Below, piece after piece: positions 12,487-23,700 of a DNA stretch of 64,000 nt. Below the pieces are notes generated by a model. That model was not told the DNA's origin and searched no databases. It saw nothing but the letters and a program-made list of their open reading frames with translations. Within the stretch, counting starts at the first letter, position 1. Each line of letters starts with the position of its first letter. The position numbers and the translations under genes are program-made. Location: contig CM064428.1 of NCBI GenBank assembly GCA_032690845.1, positions 23,720,001 through 23,784,000 of the forward strand, in the 5' to 3' direction. The DNA is from Eleusine coracana subsp. coracana. Its lineage: Eukaryota > Streptophyta > Magnoliopsida > Poales > Poaceae.

Positions 12487-14106
12487 CTCCCATCAGCCAT
12501 ATGTGTAATCATCCTCTGCACTCAAAATATTCACTCTTCATGTGCATTGGTGATGGGAGCAAACAGTTGTGTAACAGTATATGGTATTGGTCTCTTTCAC
12601 ATTTTATGTTCATTGAATGTGTTACGACACCGATCACTGAATGTTATGTTCTTTCACGTCGTTTATGTAACAGTAGCTGGAGATCAGAGTACCAAGAATT
12701 TGTAGTCATGTACAAAATGGTGGCTCGATGAAATAGGCTGCTTTTGAATACATAGGAAATGGCAGTAAGAACCTGAAAGGGCATTAAAAAAGTTGCTGTT
12801 CTGCTGTTCTTATCAAAGCAAAAGGGTTGTCTTGTGCCATGGTGTTACCAGTTCACCCTTTTAACCTTTATATTCTATTGCAACTGGAGACTGGACGATT
12901 CTGCAGAAATATTTTTTGCCGAAAAGAACAAATAATTTAGGACCAATGTAAAGTCTTCTTCACCTAACACCGACTTGGAAACCCATCACGGGATTTCTGT
13001 TCATAAGTTTTTAAATGTTTCTAAAGACTGTCAGAATAACCTTACTGGGAACATTTAGCGATATGCTTTGTATCAGGAGAACATTCTGATTTTAGACTGA
13101 GGACAACACCTGGTTTATTAAAGCAGATGACCTTTCCTGCACAGAGGCTTAGACCCTTCCATTGATTTCTCGCTCAACTGGTTAAATTATGAAATTCAAC
13201 TGACGAAAATTGTGTCTACTTCTACTGTAATTTACCATCAGTCTGATTGTTTTACTTTCTGCAAAAGATTACTTCCAAATTATGACCGAGGCATACTGCT
13301 ATTTTTTTCCATTTAAATCTTAAGCATCTCTATGTCCTGTATAGATACTGAAAGTGTAATCCGAATAGCATTTGTGGTGCATCAGCTATTCAAAGTCCAT
13401 CTCTCTTGGCGTAAGGCTATGATTGAACTCAGCTTGAACTCTAAGAAATCCAAGTTGAAGCCCAGACCGAAACTAGTGAGCCCAACACCCTCGCATTCCA
13501 CTATTTTCCTGGAATTCGTTTAAGATTTTATACGATATCACTTAGCTTTCTAAAGCTTACTTCAGTTTTGTGAATTTTTTATAATAATTTACTTTTATGT
13601 ATGCTTCTTAAGCTTTCTCGATCTAAGGGGTGTTGGTCAAGGCAAGCTTGACGCCTAGCTCTTAAGTTTAGAGACAAGGTCAATTGCACTCTCTTTGAAC
13701 TTGTACCAAGCTCAGGCCTATGTATACAGCTTTGAATGTGACCTGGCTTATTCAGAGTTTGTAACAACTTCATTTCTCTTCACGCTATCTATTGTAGGTA
13801 CGCTCGAAAAGTCAATCACCATCACCCATAATAAGTGATGCATTGTAGCACATAGCCATTGGCCTGTTTCCCTGTCCCTCTATATTTAAGATGATAATTT
13901 TATTATCATTATATAACTTTGAGTATTCTGGCCGCATAGTTCATTTCAAAACATTTCAAAAAAGTATGAATATGGCAGTAGAATATGTTCTCAGAAAGAT
14001 ACACCGCATAGGACAATTGTCCTTCAATCAGCACATTCTTTCAACACTTCCGGACCCTGCCTTTTAAAGAAAAATCAGTCTTGAAAGCCATAAAGTATGT
14101 ATATGG
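12487..14106. other. Downstream region of MND1, no gene seen
   Basis: The first 200-300 bases should be the MND1 3' UTR. The rest is AT-rich single-copy-looking sequence with only short chance reading frames. I see no transposon ends, RNA gene or conserved protein segment in it. Confidence 0.6.
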
Positions 14107-14115
14107 CAGGTGAAG

Positions 14116-14292
14116 GGGGAAATATTCTGTGCAATAGCCTCATTCTGTGCAATCCGTGCAATCCAGCCATGCAGCCATCCGATCGGCATCCGCAATCAGG
14201 AATTAATCACGATTTGCACATCAATCACACTCGATTGTTTTTACAAATAAACCCTGGCACATATCTCTCTGCTTTCGAAAGTCCCTCCGTTA
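14116..14292 (+). repeat. Left TIR of the MULE
   Basis: It begins GGGGAAATATTCTGTGCAAT and pairs with 18248-18423 in reverse complement. Similarity fades after CTCCGTTAA. Confidence 0.85.
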
Positions 14293-15158
14293 ACTCCGGA
14301 CCTTTCGGTGTTCCTCTCTGTTAATTCTCATCGTTCGTCGTTGACGGCACCTGCTATAAAGAAAACATCAAATTGATCTGTGTGAGTATCATCTGCTAGC
14401 TCATCTGGGCATGGTCTTCCACGGCATCTATGGCGACTCTGCCAACACCACCATCCAGGCCGTCAGTTAGTAGAATAAGTGCAACATACTCATGCCATGG
14501 AGGTCAGCGGTGAACTTTAGGACAGCCTCAAATTTCTAGATCTAGGCCGGCTCTTTGATTCAGTTCATTCTTAGCAAAAGTTTGTGGTGGGCAAGCTTGC
14601 AATTGAGAACGTACCATGAACCTTTCCTATTAATTACTTGCAATGATTGGACAATGGACATTCAGTTCGGAACTGAATATATATTTTACTTTTTGAATCC
14701 TTTTTTTAATCCACTGAATATGTTTTACTTATCTACATAGAACGAGCATATATGCAGTGAAACGTATGACCAACAAGTCTCTATTTCTTGTACATGACAT
14801 ATTAAAGTTGCACTGCAGTTTAGCTATTGGCAATTGCCAGTCATAGATCGAATTGCTTACTGCTGGTGCTCAACCAGCGCCGTTGACATGAAATGGAAAA
14901 ACAAAAAAAAATATTGCAGAAGAGAGAAACATTTGATGATATAGAATATGTAGACTGAAAGTAGCGTTCTTCATTGCAACCGACTAGACATTACTCTAAT
15001 TATTATCTAACATAATCATGGCGTTACATGCATTTCATTGTTGCTAAACTATGAAAAACTTATTTCTAAACTGCAGTCTACTCAACGAGCAGGGTCCCTC
15101 CATGTCAGTAGGAAGGCAGCATCAAAGTTCCTCCGTAACCTTTTATTGATATGAATTT

Positions 15159-18100
15159 CTATTTCTGAAAAAAAAAGAGATAGAATATATGCACCATCAT
15201 CAGCTTCTGTTGATAAAAAATTAACAACTCAAATAGCATACATATACTGATATTCTTCACCTTATGCATAATGATTTTACTGAGTTGTATTTTTCTTGGG
15301 GCAGTTACGCTTATATCATGTAGCACTAGCTCTTTGCAGGACCCGCACAAACGTGCAACCCTCTCATTTTTCTTTTTCTTAGCCTCCTCTTTCTTCTTGT
15401 CGCTTCCTCCCTTATCTGAGTGTCCCCTGATTCTTTTGACTCGATCCTTAGAGCGTTGCTCAGTTGGTGGCAATATGTTAACTTGGGACAGAATGGTACA
15501 ACCTGTGAAACGTTCAAGCTCATCAAATCTGCTTTGTTGATTGGTAGGAAGTTCATGTCTTACTTCATCCACAAATTTTTGAAATTTACTGTTTACAATT
15601 TTCATGGTATGCATGGAACTTCCAACTTGTTGGAAGATATCTTCCATTTCCTTGCGCATATCTGAAGCTAACAATTTAACTCCAGTATCCATAGAAGGTC
15701 TCCCCTTCTCTTCTAGTAAATTTCCATCTGCATCATATACAACCTCTTTCTTACAAATTTTTGTCCATCTTTTTAGTACATAGTGCCTGGGTAACTCATT
15801 TTGTTTTGCACCTCGTAACACATAGATAATATGGCGGCAAGGAATTCGATGTGTCTGAAATAACATGCAAGAGCACTGGCCAACCATGGTACTAGTATCA
15901 AGAGTGACTTCTCTAACCTTGGAGTTGTCATCAATAATGGAGCACACCTTGAAGTTGCCTTCATGTTTCATGCTATCAACTATACAACGGTCCCTAGCAG
16001 CAAGCACCTCTTTCAGTAACTGTACAAATATCTCATATGTAAACACTACACTTCCATGCTTCTCGATTGGCCATTCTGTCTTTAGCACATGATCTGTATG
16101 AAGGCTTGCATTGTCCTCCATCAACTCTTTTTCTCGTTGTTCTTCTATTGCAGTTTCAAATCAAACCCAAAACTCGACCAAGCTATGCTTGAAACCAATA
16201 AAACATTTAAAAAAAGAGTTAGCACTCTCTGACCTTGAAGTTGTCCTAAGAATCCTAGATAGGGATATGTTTATGAAGTACACTGGTATCCAGGATTTAC
16301 GGATGTCATACCGGTTAGCTAACCACTCATGTTTCTCCAAATTAAAATGTGCAATCATTTTATGGCATTTTGACTCAAACTCCTCAATAGTTTCTGAGGA
16401 ATATACACAATGGTTCACCCACTTATAAAATTCTTCATCTTCCCTGATCGGGTATCCAACCTTCTCAGGTAACTTTATCAGAATGTGCCACATGCATAGT
16501 CTATACCTACTTGTAGGGAACACAGTGGCAATTGCGGACTTCATACTTGCATCTTCATCAGTAATTATAAGCCTGGGTGGAACTCCTCCCATTGCTTTAA
16601 GAAATGTATTGAACAACCATTCATATGAATCTATCCTCATTAGAAATCAATGCAGCTCCGAACAATACACAAGCTCCATGGTGATTCACTCCTGTGAATG
16701 GTGTGAAGACCATATCATACTCATTTGTACTGCGTGTTGAATCAAAAGAGAGCATCTCTTCAAAATGTGCATAGTTTTTTTACAAGCTGTATCCACCCAA
16801 AAGACATGTACCAGCTTACCCACATCGTCAACAACATAGTCAAAATAAAATCCTGAATTGATGGAGTTCTTTTTAGCAAGATTATCAACAAACACATCCG
16901 ATGACTTTATAAGAGCTCTCAAACTGCCATGATAATTTTGTAGGTCTCTCTTTGTGCATCCCACATTACAAAATCCTCCCTCATTAGAACGAAGATACCT
17001 GTATGCTAATGAGGTGCCGATGCTAGCTTTATGGCAATCAAATAATATAGTCTTGACCTTTTCACTTACTTGTCTATTTGATCATAACAAGTGGCGGCTA
17101 CGGGGTGATGCAAGTATATGTGTATGGTCTGCTTGGAATTTCTCAAATTTGTATCTTTTTTCTGAAGTACGTTTGATAATAATCATGGCCTCACAACCAC
17201 ACCTACTGTACTTTTGCACGTATTTCCTTTTCTTCTTCTTTGGGGCTGCTTCTTCCATAGTTTCCAAATCTTCCTTTCAGAAGCCTTCCTGTGAGCAATA
17301 GAATCGTTTCACTGTGACATCACCATCTACCGATGTATGCTGACCAATCCGAACAGAAAACCTTGCTTCATGTGCATAGTTGAAGTAAAACTTCTCTGCC
17401 GAGTCCAAATCAGCAAATTCCATCCCCTCCACTGGTAACATGTCACTAGGCACTTGAGCCGTGCATGTCACTCCCTGCAACAAGGCACACATTAATTTAT
17501 TGCTACCAACTTGCTGATTCAAGTGTGCAATCGTAATATCAGGATATAATTAAACTCACAACGACCGGAAACACGCGCTTTCGTGGAGTAATACACCCGC
17601 CATCCTTGCATGGGAGTGAATTTCTTTCAGTGTAGGATGTGCATTCGTTCCTTGGGGAATTACTATGTGACGACATAATGCTGCCTACTGGAAACAATGT
17701 TGAAGGTGCTGAAAATTCGCATATGAAATTCATAAGTGCAAACACGTAACAATCAACACAAACAACAGTGATAACAAGTTACTTGCTGTTACAAAAGGTC
17801 ATATTCAGATTGCTATGTACAAATTACTTACCTGTCAAAATTTTTGATGCCGTAGAGACTGATACATACGGTGTCCAAGCTGGTGGTGTCATTGTGGCTG
17901 TGGATGTGGCCATAAATGGCATCATACTGAATGGCATGGCCGTAGTTGATGAAGATAATGGGGTGTATGTGGTTGAGGAACACAACACCGGTGCATACCC
18001 GTGGTCGGCGAATGCCGTAGGCGTGGGTGTCGAAGAGTGCAAGGTGGCCACAACCCCAGGGGACAACACACTTGGAATCGAGGTTGTTTGATTCATCAAT

Positions 18101-18168
18101 TCGGTGATGGGCGGATGGAGGCCTTGTGGCCGGCAGGGACGACAAGCTTCAACTATCTGTGCGATCAT
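15159..18168 (-). pseudogene. FAR1/FHY3-like MULE transposase, broken by stops and frameshifts
   Basis: Three exons can be traced: 18168-17832, 17708-17560 and 17474 to about 15159, with good GTAAGT/GTGAGT donors and CAG acceptors, in phase. In order the protein has a proline- and threonine-rich N-terminus, a FAR1-type DNA-binding domain (FADLDSAEKFYFNYA), a lysine-rich nuclear signal (PKKKKRK), a MULE transposase domain (first acidic residue near 16730, ITDEDASMKSAI near 16560) and a SWIM zinc finger (CSCMLFQTHRIPCRH) near 15850. Lesions in the third exon are three TGA stops at 17277-17279, 17082-17084 and 16161-16163, and two compensating frameshifts between about 16640 and 16790. It would have cut and joined the element ends. 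Host FAR1 factors are related, but the TIRs show this is a transposon gene. Confidence 0.88.
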
Positions 18169-18247
18169 GGCGGCGTGCGTAGCTTTGACCTCGCTGGGCA
18201 GGTCGAGATTAGGAAGGACGAGTGCAGAGATGGATTTCGGGAATTAA

Positions 18248-18423
18248 CGGAGGGACTTTCAGGAGCAGAGAGATATGTGCCAGGGTTTATTTGTAAAAAC
18301 AATCTGAGTGGGATTGAGGTGCAAATCGTGATTAATTCCTGATTGCCGGATGCCAATCGGATGGCTGCATGGCTAGATTGCACAGATTGCACAGAATGAG
18401 GCTATTGCACAGAATATTTCCCC
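18248..18423 (-). repeat. Right TIR of the MULE
   Basis: Its reverse complement begins GGGGAAATATTCTGTGCAAT and follows the left TIR closely, with an 11-base GTGCAATCTGTGCAATCTA-type duplication shared by both ends. Confidence 0.85.
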
Positions 18424-18432
18424 CACCTGAAG

Positions 18433-19130
18433 AGACTGAATTTCTATCTCTTATTTGATCTGCGGAATCTGGAGCTCACATAGGCTGTTGTAATAATTCT
18501 GTAAAATGCAGCGTGGGAACATTAAATCCGACTGATACTCATGATAGTATTTTTTTTTTTTTTTGCAACATCAAATGAAAAGTAAGTTGTAAGCTCTTCA
18601 ATTCACATTAAAATTTTGAGATCAGTCATACAAAATTCTAAGTAAATATGTCATGTCATCCTATCTCTTGGGATTAACAACTTTTCTATTGGTTCATCCG
18701 ATATTGTCCATTTGGATAATGTGAATTATTGGTCAGAACCAAGCTTGTCCTACACATTTGGTAGATGTATTCTGACTGGTCCCTATCATTGGACAATTTA
18801 TGACATACTTTTCTCTCTCTCTATCTTGAATCGGTTTAGTTTCTTGTGATGTAGATTAAGAAGGGAGCCGGGGAGAGCAAAATATGCAGCAAAAGGAGGA
18901 AAAAGGAGGAGCATAGAGAGGGAAATAAGGAGAGGGGGTGGGGCGGGGCGGGGACGTGAAGGACCTGGAGACTGGAGGGGACAACAAAGACGCTTGCAAA
19001 ACTTGTGAAAATTCGGCCTTTGGTCTAAAACAACTTGTGAAAATGACATTAAGATAGAAATAATATTAGTAATAAGTGAAACTGATGTGTCGAAAAGTTC
19101 CAGTAGCTAGGATTCACTAGTACATCCTTA
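18433..19130. other. Intergenic, no gene seen
   Basis: It contains a T-run at about 18548-18564, a TC-rich stretch near 18810 and a short GC-rich purine patch at about 18890-18960. No conserved reading frame or element end was recognised. Confidence 0.55.
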
Positions 19131-19139
19131 CTTGTACAA

Positions 19140-19730
19140 GAGTAAAATGCACGAATAGCCATTATACTTGTTTAGTTGTCTCACTTTGGTCATATTCATG
19201 AAACTGCAAAATTACAGTCACTATTTTCGTATCTCTATGTATTTTGATAATGTGACATACGTACAATAGTGAATCACTGTTCCACATGGATGTCCACTTG
19301 TCAAATTAATTGTAGTGAGCATGCTATGCTTTACAGTTTTCTTTTGTATGTCAGATCTCTCGCTGACAACAAACTTAGCATTGAAGTTATTTTTTATTTT
19401 TAACACACACATGTTACGATGTTGTCAAATTAAGATTGAGAAAATGATTCTATATCGAATTAGAAATGCACAATGAAGTTTTAATTTCTTGAAGGGTACC
19501 TAAGCGTACATTTGATATCACAAAATACACCAAATAAGAAAATCAAGTACAAATTGCAGAAAACAAAGGACCACGTTCTTTGCATGAAAATACATGAAGA
19601 TTATAAATGTAATGACTGTATTATGGTGTATGAGCAAGTTAAATGACTATAATTTGCAATTTCGTAATTATGTACAATGGCCAAACTGAGATTGCTGAAT
19701 AAGTACAATGACTGTTCATGCATTTTACTC
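19140..19730. mobile_element. Mutator-like MITE with long TIRs
   Basis: The left end GAGTAAAATGCACGAATAG and the reverse complement of the right end, GAGTAAAATGCATGAACAG, match well, and similarity continues inward for more than 80 bases. The flanks CTTGTACAA (19131-19139) and TTTGTACAA (19731-19739) agree at 8 of 9 positions, a plausible 9-bp target duplication. TTGTACAA is itself a palindrome, so the exact ends are slightly ambiguous. No coding capacity. Confidence 0.75.
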
Positions 19731-19852
19731 TTTGTACAAAGGTTATTTCCGGTTTAATCATTTAGGATAATACAATGCGTTAAAAATTACAAGGCTTTTA
19801 GGGCCAGTCTGTGTGAGACGTTTATTTGAAACTAGATAGGCCCTAAGGCACT

Positions 19853-20183
19853 AGGGCAAGTACATTGATGTCGCCTCATAGGTTTGTTTCATGCATGAGA
19901 CTAATCTTAAGATAATTTATGAGACAACTTATACAATGGATGGTTTGTTTAGTTGTCTCCGATTAATTATATGACTTCTTAATTTGTGAATATAAAAATT
20001 AATATTTATTAATTAAATAACCACTAGAACTCGTACAATAGTATGAGAACCATCTCATACTTCTAGATTCTAGCACATGAGGTCTCACCACCCCCTCTCC
20101 CTCTCTCTTTCATATCATAAAAAATCCTACAACTACATAAAATGGACTATAAGACTGCCAACGTATAACATTGTACCTGTCCT
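19853..20183. mobile_element. Probable MITE, family unresolved
   Basis: The left end AGGGCAAGTACATTG matches the reverse complement of the right end, AGGACAGGTACAATG, at 13 of 15 positions, bounding 331 bp of AT-rich non-coding sequence. I could not identify a clean target-site duplication, so the superfamily is left open. Confidence 0.5.
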
Positions 20184-20742
20184 ATATATATGTCCATGAA
20201 CATATTGGTTGGAAGGTAAATGGCTAATGAAAGGGAGCCCATACTTATTTCTATAAATGAAATACCCGCAACCCAACAGTTGTTTTTGTCGAGAGAGCAT
20301 CTGACTTTTTTATCATAAGCTAATCATGCAACTTCATGATATGATCTTACTTCCAGATAATTATACCATCAAAATTAAGATCCTAGATGAATGAAATTCT
20401 AGGTGAATTTAACTAACTGTCAGTGAAAATAAGGGAGAAAGTACAAAGGATCTACTGTTCCTACTTCCAACCCTTCTCTACCACTGAACACAGTAGGTAC
20501 ACCTTAGAGGTGAAACCCACACACCCGAAGAAGAGACCTTACCGTCAATCCTATCTTCAGTGTGCATTCTCAGATCAAGTTAAGGCGACCTTACACTAGT
20601 TATTAATAAGGTTAATATTGCATACATTGCTTTCTTTTCTGAGGTTAATCTTGCAAGCATGCAAGAAGAAGAAGAGCAATTAAACATGCGCATGCATGCA
20701 TTATTGTTCTTCTTCTTCCTCCTTTTCTTGAGTGAGCTTCTT
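20184..20742. other. 3' flank of the TGA-bZIP gene
   Basis: The part next to 20743 should be the 3' UTR of the minus-strand bZIP gene. The rest is AT-rich with no recognised feature. Confidence 0.5.
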
Positions 20743-23700
20743 CTAGAGGCCCGGTCCATCCTCCTGCCTGGGCCTGGCAACCCACAGCGTGCTGAGGGCA
20801 CGAAGGCGGTGGAAGTAGTCAGCGATGGTTACCAAACACCTGGCAGCCTGTTGGGTGGTCAGGATTTCGTGCAGTTTGTGGAGGATCTGCTGCCTTAGTC
20901 CATCTGCCTGCAGTAGAAGCAAAAGACATTAGCAGTGGCATCAGCTTGAGAAATCTTATTATTACTGATTTATTCAGAAATGAGGCTCGTATAATCTGGA
21001 TGCTAATTTCTCAAGCTACGATATATTATTATTAGAGATTTACTAGCGATCAAGTTAAGGCGGTGGAAGTAGCTACGATATCTCTGGGCACCCAGATTTT
21101 GAAGAATCTTCCCTGAGATTGTATCTCCAGCTTCTGCTTTCTCTACAGCAGACTTTTTATATAACCTAGATTATTTTCCCTCCAAGTTATGTTTTTTCCA
21201 GAGAATGTTTAGTATTTTTTACATATTACCGTTCTGATTGTGTAGTCCTATGATTATATTAACATCTAAACGAATCTCTACAATTTATTAATTTAGGTGA
21301 ACATGTTCAATCTGTCGTACACCCACAAAGTTAGAGATTGAATCCAAATCGGTTTCGTACCTTCCATATCAAGTATTAAATTCAAAAATTCATAAATCCC
21401 TCGTCCGAAGTTCAAATGAGGTAAACTTGGACTCTATCTCATAGCTTTCGAAAAGTTCTAAAATATTGATATTCAATGGAAGTCAAGATTCCGCCGTTTT
21501 GATTTCCAAATTTAAGATGGAAAAATATTTGTATCCGGACTCCTCTACGCAGGTCTCTGTGCGGAGGCCATATCTCCTACCTCCAAAGTCCAAATAATAA
21601 TCTATTAATTTAGGTAAACATGTTCAATCTGCCGTACGCCCACAAAGTTAGAGATTGAATCCAAATCGGACTTTCATACCAAGTATTAAATTCAAAAATT
21701 CAAAAATCTCTCGTCCGGAGTTCAAACGAGGTAAACTTGAACTCTATCTCATAGCCCTCGAAAAGTTCTAAAACAATGATATTCAATAGAAGTCAAGATT
21801 CCACCGTTTTGGCTTTCAAATTTAAGATGGAAAAATATTTGTTCTTATTCAGACTTCTCTACGCAGGTCTCTGTGCAGGAGCCATATCTCCTACCTCTAA
21901 AATCCAAATAATATGATCTATATATATTCCGAAAAGGTCTCAATGAGATCTACAACTTTAGTGTTTTAATTTTTTTCATTAGATCATGTTTTCAAGTCCA
22001 AAAGCATGTCACAATGTAATATTGTTTCTATTCTACGTGAATTTATTAGATAAAATTTCTAGAAATCTTTAATCATTGGGTCATGACCTTGATCTTGCAC
22101 GTTAGGCTTAATAGAGATCCAGTGGTGTCTTATAGACGTAATGGGTTTGTGAGAATCTCTTTTTACATGACAAATTAGGTTTTATATCGGTACTTCTCAT
22201 ATTTAAGCATTTTTTTAGTATTATTTTACTTAATTTTGTAATATAACACTCAAACGACACTACATATAGAAATCGTTAATATTAGAGGTAAAAAATATTT
22301 ATGATAAAAATACGGTAAAAAATAATATTAAAATTATTACTTATAACATATAAAATAATACACTAATAAACACCAACAATAATATAAATATAATCTTTTA
22401 TATAAAAAATATTAACAATTATATTGTGTGAATAATTTACGTTTAAATTATAAAGAATATTTTATTTTTATAAAACTGGTAACAATATACGGGCACTTTG
22501 CTAGAATGACTGTATTTCGTACCTCATCGGCACTGTTGGCCAGAATAAGTGCGACACAATTTGCATACCTGGCTGACGAAGTCTTCCATAGAGGCAGCCT
22601 TGTTCATGGCGAGAGATATGTGGCCCATGAATGTGGGAGGGCCGACATCGGGAGAGGCCATAATGTCAGAAATGGTATGCTGGATGGCCTCTATACCTTT
22701 GCTGAGGGCCTCCTCCCTTTCCTGCAATGACTGCTGAAGATTGTAGATGCCGAGGACCTGACCCTCGGACAGCGGCTCCACATGCTTCAGCGTCAACTAC
22801 ATACGTATAAGAAAATACTTAAACACATTATTGACACATCAATGGGCAGTATTTAGTTAAACGTACAAGATAGTACAGATCATGTTGCTTGCTAGTGGCA
22901 CAAAAGATGAAACGTGCATTTTTTTTCTCTGTTCTCTACATCCTATTTTTATAAAATGGGTGTAGAAGGCTTTTGCATGTTCTCAAAACAAGAGTCTCCT
23001 GTCACATGTATCCAATATTACCTACGTCCTAATCCGTTTCCATAATAAGAAAGGGTGTATGTGTAAATGCTCAAGAGAGACAAGGGCATCAAGCAAACAA
23101 TAATCAATGTGATTTATACATTCTATCTGAAATGTGTACTCAGTAAGCTGAAAATGTAAATGTATTGAAAAGTCCACAACAAACGACACTTAGATTTATA
23201 TGTAGTTTACTTTTTCTGAAAGGATTAGTAAAATTTTTGTGGTTGTGGTTTACAAATTCTAGAAAGGGCGTATGTGGTTTACAAATTCTAGAAGGGAAGA
23301 CAAAGGATTAGTAAAATTTTTGTATACTAGTAACCAAAAAAAAGTATTACCGCACCAGAATCATCATTATATGGGAAAATAAACGAGACATCTGCATATG
23401 TATGCAACCATACCGACATCATGTTGACTGACATTTAAAACATTTATCTGTGTTATAGCATATATTCCCAGGAAATATAAACACTGTCGTGCTTCATAGG
23501 AGTATGGAATAAAAAAATATAGCCATGGAGGTACCAAATTTGTGGTGCCTGAAGCTTGACATTTCCACGGCGTATCTTCCAGAGGCCAAAGAAATTTGTA
23601 AAATAAGCAATGGAAGGAAAACAAAGTAGCCCATACATAAACTATTACTCCCTCCATTTTAAAATTGTTGTTGTCATTGACTTTTTCTGTTACTTTTGAC

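Larger units (their letters stand above)
14116..18423 (-). mobile_element. Mutator-like element (MULE) with FAR1-type transposase
   Basis: Inverted repeats of about 175 bp, each beginning GGGGAAATATTCTGTGCAAT, bound a 4308-bp element that encodes a minus-strand MULE transposase. The flanking 9-mers CAGGTGAAG (14107-14115) and CACCTGAAG (18424-18432) match at 7 of 9 positions, as expected for an aged 9-bp target duplication. The two TIRs remain highly similar, with only scattered changes over the first 150 bases, so the insertion is probably not very old. It lies between the convergent MND1 and TGA-bZIP genes. Confidence 0.9.

Noticed and set aside
14555..14740. Possible small gene inside the MULE, left part
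   Set aside because: 61 codons, AT-rich, hydrophobic by composition, no start context or similarity; no sign of cargo.
15159..18168. Host FAR1/FHY3 transcription factor gene
   Set aside because: The gene sits between matching TIRs with a 9-bp duplication and has stops and frameshifts, so it is a transposon transposase and not a domesticated gene.
17768..18342. Plus-strand frames over the MULE right end
   Set aside because: They are opposite the first exon and TIR of the minus-strand transposase gene and show no domain.
20659..20898. Plus-strand 79-codon frame that looks like a small secreted peptide with a signal sequence
   Set aside because: It lies exactly opposite the last coding exon of the TGA-bZIP gene (20907-20743), whose protein is clearly conserved; the plus frame is a shadow.
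21284..21916. CRISPR-like or short direct repeat array
   Set aside because: Only two copies of about 317 bp with no spacers; plant nuclear DNA.
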